Assembly (NCBI GenBank): GCA_020726505.1 | Contig: JAHLEZ010000040.1 | Location: 248,001 to 312,000, forward strand | DNA from: Leptodontidium sp. MPI-SDFR-AT-0119 | Taxonomy: Eukaryota; Ascomycota; Leotiomycetes; Helotiales; Leptodontidiaceae | Length of the DNA stretch: 64,000 nt | Reading direction: 5' to 3' | Part shown: one piece after another, positions 57,164-64,000 of the stretch | Position numbering within the stretch: position 1 is the first letter of the stretch | Layout of the letters: each line of letters starts with the position of its first letter | Notes under the pieces: generated by a model | Told to the model about the DNA's origin: nothing | The model's input: the letters and a program-made list of their open reading frames with translations, nothing else | Database searches by the model: none | Program-made: the position numbers and the translations under genes

Positions 57164-57643
57164 TTACCAGCCCTCATTATACCGCCGTCTTCCCCTCTCG
57201 TTCTCATACGGCCGATACGGCGGCGGTCCCGCTGTCCTCATACATTCACGTTCATCCTCCGCATCTTTTCTACCAGCTCTATAAGCCGCATCTTCAGCTG
57301 CCGACAATGTTTCCGCGAAGGCATCCCTTCGGCCGGCCTGATACGCTGCATCTGCCGCAGGATTGAAAGGCGGGCGTCCAAAAGGATTGGCTGTTGGCAT
57401 CGGCATCCGAGGGAGACTGTGTCTGATCTCATATGGATCGTCTGGTTCCCATAAAGGTATAGGATGACGAGCTGCATGGGTATGTCGTGGACTGAATGGA
57501 TTGACTATGGGGTATTGCATAGGGCGCGGCATTCGAGGTTCAGTTCGATATATCGGCCGGTGAGGATCGACGATTGGCCCGTGATATTCCGCTCGTCGAT
57601 AATTCTCGGGGGAATAGTCATGGTAGGGAGCGGAGCCACACAT
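57164..57643 (-). CDS. Unknown Pro/Arg-rich small protein with an AAYxAGRxDA repeat
   Basis: Not recognised. A frame of 159 residues starts at ATG 57643. It is rich in Pro, Arg, His and Tyr (MPRPMQYPIVNPF, RMPMPTANPFGRPP) and holds two copies of a short unit, DAAYQAGRRDA and DAAYRAGRKDA, about 20 residues apart. A splice-acceptor-like TTGACAG lies just before the ATG, so an upstream exon or 5' UTR intron is possible. No signal peptide or membrane helix. Codon use looks normal and there is no lesion, which favours a real gene. Confidence 0.5.
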   Translation of the reverse strand: MCGSAPYHDYSPENYRRAEYHGPIVDPHRPIYRTEPRMPRPMQYPIVNPFSPRHTHAARHPIPLWEPDDPYEIRHSLPRMPMPTANPFGRPPFNPAADAAYQAGRRDAFAETLSAAEDAAYRAGRKDAEDERECMRTAGPPPYRPYENERGRRRYNEGW

Positions 57644-58720
57644 TCTGTCAAACAAAAGCTTGGCTGAGAATGCAAGGCTGTCTTAGCCTGAGTCGTTTTT
57701 AGGGTTCGAGAAATTAGTGCCGGCTGCTCAGGGCTTCGTTGGGGTGTGTTTCCATTTGAACCTAAGACCATCTCCCTCAGATGGAGTATAAAAGCCTGCG
57801 AAGATGGTGGTTTAGAAATGAGACTGAACAGATTCTGGTTGGGCATCAGTGCATTAAATTGGGTATCATTGTGAACTGCAGTCGGGCGTCGCGGGGTAAT
57901 GCGCGGATGACAGATACTCGAACTAATCCCTCCCGTTCACCAATACGAGCCATTGCCCAATCGAGGTCCCCATTAAGAGTGAGGATATGCATTTTGAAAG
58001 CTGCGCCAGTCGTATGCAAATCAGGGTATGTTCCTTGAGAAGCAAGCTTGTGCCATTTACCACAATAGGCAAAACAGCAACATCGATTGCAAGACTACGT
58101 GCGGGACGAGGCAAAGCAGATTTGGAGAAATCTGGACCATATGAGATCAAGAGTACAGATCCGTGAGTCTGACTTTGTTTCCATTGCGGATTGAATGACT
58201 CTCCATGGGATTCAACCATTCATTTTTTCCGACACGATCAAGGAGGATGGGAAGGCTTTCGTCTAGGAATGTGGATATGTTAATATGAGGGGTTGGTTTG
58301 TCGGCAACTGTAACAGGTTTACAAAAATGTAAGGATAATAGAATTATAGAAGAGGTGTATGGATAGATAAGAGAAGATGGAATTGAAATTGAAAGTGAGC
58401 GTGAGGTATTTCTGTGGTTGACATATAAGAACATTACGCGCAAGGGTGATTGGGGACATAGTTGGGATGTCTTATAATACACGGGTATTTTATCAGCTCG
58501 CAGGGGCGGTGAAAATCTAGCTAATTCTACCATTCATGCGATGATACAAAGATTGCTATGTTGTAGAAGATGAATTTCCTTGAACCTACTCCTAGTATAG
58601 ACAGCGCAGCGCTATAGGAGATGTGCAACCATTTTGGGGAGTATCGAAAGTTAGTTGTCTATATAACGAAATCATACGGCGTATGGTGGCCGCTATAAGA
58701 GTTATTAGGCCTTAAACCGC
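57644..58720. other. Possible decayed or unrecognised coding sequence on the minus strand
   Basis: A minus-strand stretch around 57870-58090 reads as coding-like without stops for about 70 codons (GKWHKLASQGTYPDL, ARIGEREGLVRVSVI) but matches nothing I know, and no start or splice structure could be assigned. Confidence 0.25.
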
Positions 58721-58739
58721 GTGAAGGGAGGTTCGCGAT

Positions 58740-59560
58740 TCAACGGTGCCAAATCGTCGTTACTTCTCAGACTAAGTGCCATGGAGCACTCGACAGTTCT
58801 TGCTGAACGATTCGTACGATCTTTTATACAACACACATTTTGCTATCGATTCTGGGCAATCCTTATGACTGTGTCCCTCTTTAGTGCACTGCACAGATCT
58901 GCGCCTTGGTGCATACGTATGTCTTGTGTCCGACCTCTTGACAATTGTAATATTGCGTTGGGCCAACTCGATGTTCGTAAATCTTGGTGTAAGCGGATTC
59001 CCCAGCAACATGGAAGAATTGCTCCTGTATCAGTCGTGCTGCTTCGCTGCCTTTGGTAACATAAACCACCATTGAGCCGTAGTTCTCCTAAAGATTTCCT
59101 TCTTGATTGACAATGGCTGTTCGGTTGGCATTGTCTACGCTCATCAGGTAGAGTTAGTCTCGTAGCACTCGAGTATTAGCTGGTACCGTCTTCTGGGCTG
59201 CTTCTTTGCTCTTTGTAGCTCGGCTTCGTCTCTGTATGCTACCCTAATGCGTTCTGTACTCCTGGAGTCCTTGATTACCGCAGCACAGCGCCAATTCTCT
59301 GTCCTTCCATAGCGCGAATCTCCTCCTCAATCGCCTTTCTGACTGCCCTGGGTTGGGCCTTCCTCATCTCTTCCGCCCTAACTCTCGATGTATCGATCGT
59401 GCAATTTAGTATGTCGGTCATCGTTGGCAGTGTTGTACCCCGAGGTAAGAGTTCGTACGTTGCTCGGTAAGCTGTTCGGTATGTGCGAGCAACCTCTACG
59501 TACGAAGAGCTTAGTGCTTGTATGCCGGTTATTGCCGCCTGAAATTCCTACCTTAAGCCT
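58740..59560 (-). pseudogene. LINE (Tad-like non-LTR retrotransposon) ORF1 relic
   Basis: Minus-strand fragments in several frames give, in order, CAAVIKDSRSTERIRVAYRDEAEL, then VVYVTKGSEAARLIQEQFFHVAG, and then a double zinc-knuckle region, YNCQEVGHKTYVC and CTKEGHSHKDCPESIAKC, ending ESFSKNCRVLH. This order is that of the nucleic-acid-binding ORF1 of fungal Tad-type LINEs. Stops and frame changes interrupt it, and no reverse-transcriptase ORF2 was seen alongside. Confidence 0.8.
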
Positions 59561-60155
59561 GTGACTTGTGTCGACATATCTGCAAGCTGGGTCTTGAGTG
59601 TTCGGATTTGTGCGACGAGGGTTTCGGTCTGATTCGGGTGTGCTTGCTTCCGTTCTTCTATTGCCTTCACCAGCGACTTCACCAAGTCATTTAACACCTT
59701 CATCTACATGGTCTCAGTACCGGTTGCTTTCTCAGTTGCCTATTGACTCGGAATTGCTCTGTAGTCGTTTGACAGTCGCCCATATTAGTAGAGAGTGCAC
59801 GAATCTTCTTGAGCCACAACACGGTTGCAAAGAAGGTGGGCAATACTGGACTGGCGCCCGTAATTGATCTTTGCACCAAAATTATCGGGTTTCTGTTTTC
59901 TTACTAGGTATATGCCACTTCCTAAAATAAACTCCCTTCCCCTAAATAAGCAGTAAATATCTAATGAGAGACAAATAATCGTGGGGGAAAAAATCAAATA
60001 AATAGTTGTCACGCAGACGGCATCGAGCCCCAGCACTAGCCCGCAGGGTAAGTACAAACTCCTGCTCGCAATAGTGCCTCTGGTATTGCTGTAGGTACCA
60101 TCTCTATTCCTGCTCTTCAGCTCTCTATGATCTAGGAAGCCGCTAACCTTTATAC
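59561..60155. other. Intergenic, nothing recognised
   Basis: No convincing gene. The last ~100 bases are Ser/Thr-codon-rich and may be the decayed upstream part of the membrane-protein fragment that follows. Confidence 0.35.
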
Positions 60156-60359
60156 ATGTATAACTTAGTAATTGTCAAAACTACCTCTACCGTGTGGCTC
60201 AGTCCGCCCTCGTTAATTGGTAGTCCTAGCGGCAATAGTTTCAGTCGGTCAGATATGATAGCCTTAGGTATTGGTATTGGTTCTGGCATTCCGGCGACAG
60301 TTGCCGGACTTATTACCTGTTGTATCGCTGTACGGCGTCGGGGTTATGCGCCGGCATAG
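60156..60359 (+). pseudogene. C-terminal fragment of a single-pass surface protein
   Basis: The frame reads a Ser/Thr/Pro-rich stretch (TTSTVWLSPPSLIGSPSG) followed by one hydrophobic helix (MIALGIGIGSGIPATVAGLIT) and a short basic tail (AVRRRGYAPA). This is the typical end of fungal mucin-like or wall-sensor membrane proteins. The rest of the protein is absent, so it is a fragment. Confidence 0.4.
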
Positions 60360-60882
60360 ACATCAGGACACATGCTTGCTCAGAGTGACGTGCTCTTTCC
60401 GCTCGAATCCTTTGTTCCACAACTACAAAGGTGGAAATTTGATCAGGGGGTACCAAGTCCGCTTACTGCTATCTCGCGTGAGAAAGTGACGCAGTCAAGT
60501 CACTATGAAAATCGGAGTTTTATTGTTCCAGTTTATATCGATTTCTATGGTAGAAAAATATGGCGGTTGTTCACTTACCAAGCACGAGAGATTGGTGGCG
60601 TCTAGGAGCAACACCTAACTTCCTAAGCACATGTATATACCGTAATGCTTGTTCGATGTCGGTGGCGGGAGGCCGAAAGTAGGGTATTCGGAAGAGTCTT
60701 GGAATGTGCCCTTGTATATTCTCCTACTCGCAGCTAGCTAGAAACATAGCGTCATTTTACCAGCCAAGCCGGAGGTACTATGTGAAAATGCACAAAAGAC
60801 CGACAACATTTTAATTCTACCCTCTCGCTAAACCCCCTTCCCCCCCCTAAAATCGACATGACCCAGACACGATCTGGACGAA
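60360..60882. other. Intergenic, nothing recognised
   Basis: 3' side of the CAP gene. No gene recognised. Confidence 0.4.
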
Positions 60883-61461
60883 CTAGGAGACATTTGCAGC
60901 AAACTGACCGGCAATATTGCCCATAGGGTCGAACTCGCAGTAGAGATAGTAATTTTTATCGGGGCACTTGCTGACTGACCAGGCACATCCTATGCGCTTA
61001 CTGCTCTTCCAGACAAGCTGAGTAAAATGGTAGGCGGGGGCCGGGTTGTTGACGTTGTATTTCGAGGCCTCGGACATCCACCAGTCGATAGCGCTGTTTG
61101 TCCAGGTGACGAAGTTGGGGTTAGCGTCAGTGGTCCAGAAGGAGTAAATGTTTTCGCCGTATTTGCCCTATATGTTATGCCGTGTTAGTGTGGGGTTAAG
61201 TAGCTGGGTAATTAAGGGGGGCTGAAAGTGGTCTACCGAATGTACAGCCTTGCATCCATTCGCTTGCGTACGAGCATAGGAGGCTAGATTTGCGTCCCAG
61301 GTCAGAGCGGCAGCGCTGTGTTGACGGCGGTAGTTGTTGACACGGGTAAGCACCGTGTTGATGAATGTTGTATCGGTCTGGGTTGGCGGAGCTGGTGCGG
61401 CGAGGGAGGTGGAGCAGAGGAGGAGGATGAGGGAGGTTAGGGCCAGGGTTAATGACTTCAT
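60883..61461 (-). CDS. Secreted CAP/PR-1-like (SCP/TAPS) protein
   Basis: Two exons (61461-61237 and 61167-60883) joined by a GTAGAC...ATAG intron give 169 residues. A signal peptide is evident (MKSLTLALTSLILLLCSTSLAAPA). The CAP fold signatures follow in order: VLTRVNNYRRQHSAAALTW, ASYARTQANGC, YGENIYSFWT, YHFTQLVWKSSKRIGCAW and CEFDPMGNIAGQF. Fungal PR-1-like proteins bind sterols and some act in export of toxic lipids or in host interaction; which applies is unknown. The first ATG giving a proper signal peptide was used; an upstream in-frame ATG at 61626 would add a long non-signal leader. No lesion. Confidence 0.92.
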
Positions 61462-61639
61462 ATTGAAGACGCTGAATCGAGTGATAGTGATAGGTGCGGG
61501 GAGTGGGCTTAAGATCTTGACGGGTATCTTATATATATATATATATATTGAGCAAAGTGGAGCTGTGAGTTGTTTGTGAAGGTGCTGTTTTGCTTTGAGT
61601 GGAAAAAAAGTCTGAGGAGGTGCCAAAACCCTTTAAATG

Positions 61640-61945
61640 CTCAGCACTGGAGGATATTTGGCTGGCCCCCCCAGCCCAGCCCAGCCCAGCCGCGAACAGA
61701 ACGCATCTGCATTCCCAGCCCTAAGCCTTGGCCAAGGGAGCAGTGCCGCTGTCAGATCCCACCTCGATGGCGGGTCTCCGAAAATAGACCGCTCGAATCC
61801 GCGCGGGGAGGCCCTGCACCCATCGGGAGACCCGCCAGCCCGCCTCCACGCAATACCGCTCGAGTGGAGATCGGCAGCAGGGAAAGCACTGCCCGGCGCC
61901 CGGCGGCACGAAACCCCTGCGCCTCCACTGGCGGGGAAATAAAAG
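61640..61945. other. GC-rich island with AGCCC repeats and inverted segments
   Basis: A sharply GC-rich block amid AT-rich DNA. It starts with tandem AGCCC units (about 61671-61690). The segments GGCGGGTCTCC (about 61769) and GGGAGACCCGCC (about 61821) are reverse complements about 50 bp apart. Both strands have long frames because of the composition, but neither resembles a protein. Confidence 0.55.
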
Positions 61946-63421
61946 CCTCTGCCTCTGCCGTCTTGATGTGTGAAGGCTACGGCTGATAATTGAAGGCGAA
62001 ATTTTTGAAATTTTGAACGAATTTTGACCATTTTGGCTTCAAGACCTACGATTACGAGTTCAAAATATCTGGCCTCTGCTTCGTCAATTTCGAGGCTATT
62101 TTTATCGTCTTCAGTCTTCAGTCAAATATTCAACGAACCAAGAGCTCCTTCCTATATAGATAGGGAAATGGCCAAAAAATTCCTTAACATTTTCTCATTA
62201 ATAAAAGCTGCTAAGAATGGGCTTAGACATTTATATATACAGTTAAATAGTTTCCAGTGAAGCTGTTAGATGTTTAAATAGAAAGGGGCGTTCTCAGGCA
62301 TATAAAAGGTAGTAAAAAGGCTGGTCAACACAGACCTCTTTAGTCATCCACTTTGGCCAAACCTTTAATTTTTGTCCAAACTACTTTCGACTGCATATAA
62401 TACTTGATCAATATCTAAATAATGAGCGTTTCGAAAGACAGGGTGCATAATCAAAGACTACAACTATAACTTTGGGCCAAGTCTTGGGGAAGGAGGAGGT
62501 CCTTGCCAAGCCTTCAAAGTCTTTACCTTATCGTGGGGAAGGTTTTGCTGATGTCGAGCGCTAGGTTAAACCTCAGAACCCTTGTACGTTAACCTGCCAT
62601 GAATAATGGACCAGTCGTCCAGGCTCTGGATTCAGCCATCGGATGTTCCCACGATTCACTGGGTTGCACATATATCGCTCTATTTTCTACCCAATAGGAA
62701 TCCCCCTGATCCCGCTCTGCTCGGCAGTGCCAGTCAGGAAGCGAGAACTGGTCAATCACGAATGTTGGCTACGCAGCTCCTAGCTCTGAGACAAAATGCC
62801 CTCTTCCTTGAAGTTGTGGACTGCAGGAGTCCAAGCCTCTTGTACAGTGAGTCGTCATTTGGATGGTATTGCACACGTCCTCCTTCAACTGACCAATATC
62901 GTTCTCCTCCCCTTGACACTGAGATACTTTCCTTAAATTGGAATAGGTTTCGATTCATATGAGAGTTTAAGTGACGAGGCTGTGAATCGTCGCACTCGAC
63001 CTGCATTCCCATCAAGAACGCCTTACTAGCTTGGCAATTGCAGCCATGTTAGCCACCATGCACTGCCAACGCGACCATCTCGTTGAAGGTCCTTGGACAC
63101 CGAGCTTACTGGCATGTCGTTCAATCAGCCACGTTTGCCATCACATGTCCTAAGAGAGCCTAAGAGAGCAAGGCCAACCAATTGTAATACTTGAATCTTT
63201 TCATGTGAGGCTACCATTTGACTCGTATCGGTTATCTATGAATCCTATTCTTTCTTTTTTGGATTGCTTTCAGGCATCAGTTTCTTCTCTCCTCCTCAAC
63301 TATTATCTTAATCCGGAGTATAACACATGTCCAAGGGCTAAACACGATGCATTAAGTGCACATAATCCTGTGATTAGCAAGTACGACAGCTGTCTGTCCT
63401 CGGTCCGGAAAACCAGCAAAG
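61946..63421. other. Intergenic, nothing recognised
   Basis: About 1.5 kb without a confident gene. The stretch 63280-63590 in a second frame (LNYYLNPEYNTCPRAKHDAL and DGIYWEVCTLLRFWSPGD) also looks protein-like and may belong to an upstream exon or to another copy of a repetitive gene family. Confidence 0.4.
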
Positions 63422-64000
63422 ATGGCATCTATTGGGAAGTTTGCACTCTCTTGCGTTTCTGGAGTCCAGGAGACCAGCCTTGCATTGGCTCACCTCAGCT
63501 TCGACTTCGCGATGATACGGTTGGAAGCACCGAAGGAATTCCAAAGGCTAGGAACCGCACTCTCGAAGAAAAGAAAACACGAAGCTGAACAAGGATCAGT
63601 CCACGCAACCGCTCGGCGACTGGGAGCCTTATTTGCAGATGATATGCCTCCAATACCTAATCTTAGTCGGGCATATGGACTGAGGGCTTCTGAAATCGCC
63701 GAGAACCCTTCTTTTAACCCGACAGGCGGTATTGCAGATGGACCTCTCGCTGGCCATGTTGGTGCTGATGGGACTTCGATATGGGCAGCTGCCACTTCAG
63801 GTCGAGGAGCTCTCCAGGTACACCTACTAGCTTGTTTGCTTGCGCGTATGTGGTCAGCTTCGGAAGCTATTGCTATATGGAGTGAACTGGTAACAGCAAG
63901 AAAAGCAAGGCTTGAGGAGACTTTGCGCGGGCTTGAATTCCAGGCTTCATCATTGATTGCCTCGCGAATTGAAGTCAGCCACGAAAGTCTGGCAGAATGG
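63422..64000 (+). CDS. Unknown protein, 5' part, open to window end
   Basis: From an ATG at 63422 the frame stays open for 193 codons to the window edge, so only the N-terminal part is visible. It contains LALAHLSFDFAMIRLEAPK, EFQRLGTALSKKRKHEAEQ, ALFADDMPPIPNLSRAYGLR and HVGADGTSIWAAATSGRGA, ending in a helical charged region (RKARLEETLRGLEF). I recall near-identical hypothetical proteins recurring in many ascomycete genomes, often in repetitive or accessory regions, but I know no assigned function. There are no lesions. An overlapping frame upstream may be an earlier exon. Confidence 0.6.
   Translation, partial: MASIGKFALSCVSGVQETSLALAHLSFDFAMIRLEAPKEFQRLGTALSKKRKHEAEQGSVHATARRLGALFADDMPPIPNLSRAYGLRASEIAENPSFNPTGGIADGPLAGHVGADGTSIWAAATSGRGALQVHLLACLLARMWSASEAIAIWSELVTARKARLEETLRGLEFQASSLIASRIEVSHESLAEW

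Noticed and set aside
61633..62031. Overlapping long frames on both strands
   Set aside because: Explained by high GC content; neither resembles a protein.

Overview
The window is genomic DNA from a filamentous ascomycete (Pezizomycotina). The genes have short 45-90 bp spliceosomal introns and fungal-specific families (Zn2Cys6 regulator, HET domain, DUF6594-like, Sur7/PalI-like, O-methyltransferase, NRPS-PKS). The transposable elements carry C-to-T/G-to-A nonsense changes typical of repeat-induced point mutation (RIP). Species cannot be named from the sequence.

Layout. 1-14.4 kb looks like the remains of a secondary-metabolite cluster: a DHA2-type MFS exporter (1167-3184, -), a TA-flanked Tc1/mariner element with dead transposase (3950-5198), a broken NRPS-PKS hybrid with domain order C-A-T-KS-T (6167-11924, +), a fragment of a WrbA-type flavodoxin quinone reductase (-), a 145-bp TG...CA element with a 5-bp target duplication, and an intact O-methyltransferase (-). 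15.2-23 kb is a metabolic group: a sulfatase and a hexose/alpha-glucoside-type permease transcribed divergently from one intergenic region, followed by a Zn2Cys6 regulator.

24.2-41.3 kb is an accessory block of signalling or self-recognition type genes: a 1581-residue protein ending in a CorA-like two-helix membrane module, a small unknown gene overlapping it tail to tail, a 280-bp MITE, a DUF6594-like membrane protein, a Sur7/PalI-like four-helix protein, a short NLR-like protein with a degenerate NTPase core, a divergently arranged broken HET gene, and a large AAA+ ATPase. 42.9-52.5 kb is AT-rich, RIP-damaged repeat DNA. It contains a complete Ty3/gypsy chromovirus (44153-50938, minus strand, 300-bp LTRs, GATTT duplication), a 185-bp solo LTR nested in its reverse transcriptase (TAAGG duplication), and a third inverted copy of the chromovirus LTR. 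52.6-64 kb holds an intact HET gene, a HET relic, a small unknown gene, a LINE ORF1 relic, a secreted CAP/PR-1 protein, a GC-rich island, and the 5' part of an unknown gene open to the window edge.

The most distinctive items are the TAS1-like NRPS-PKS with an additional C-terminal carrier domain and a His-to-Asn change in its ketosynthase, and the divergent NLR-like/HET pair inside a dense island of probable recognition and membrane genes. Exon boundaries were read by eye from splice consensus plus frame closure. Family assignments rest on remembered motifs, not on database searches.
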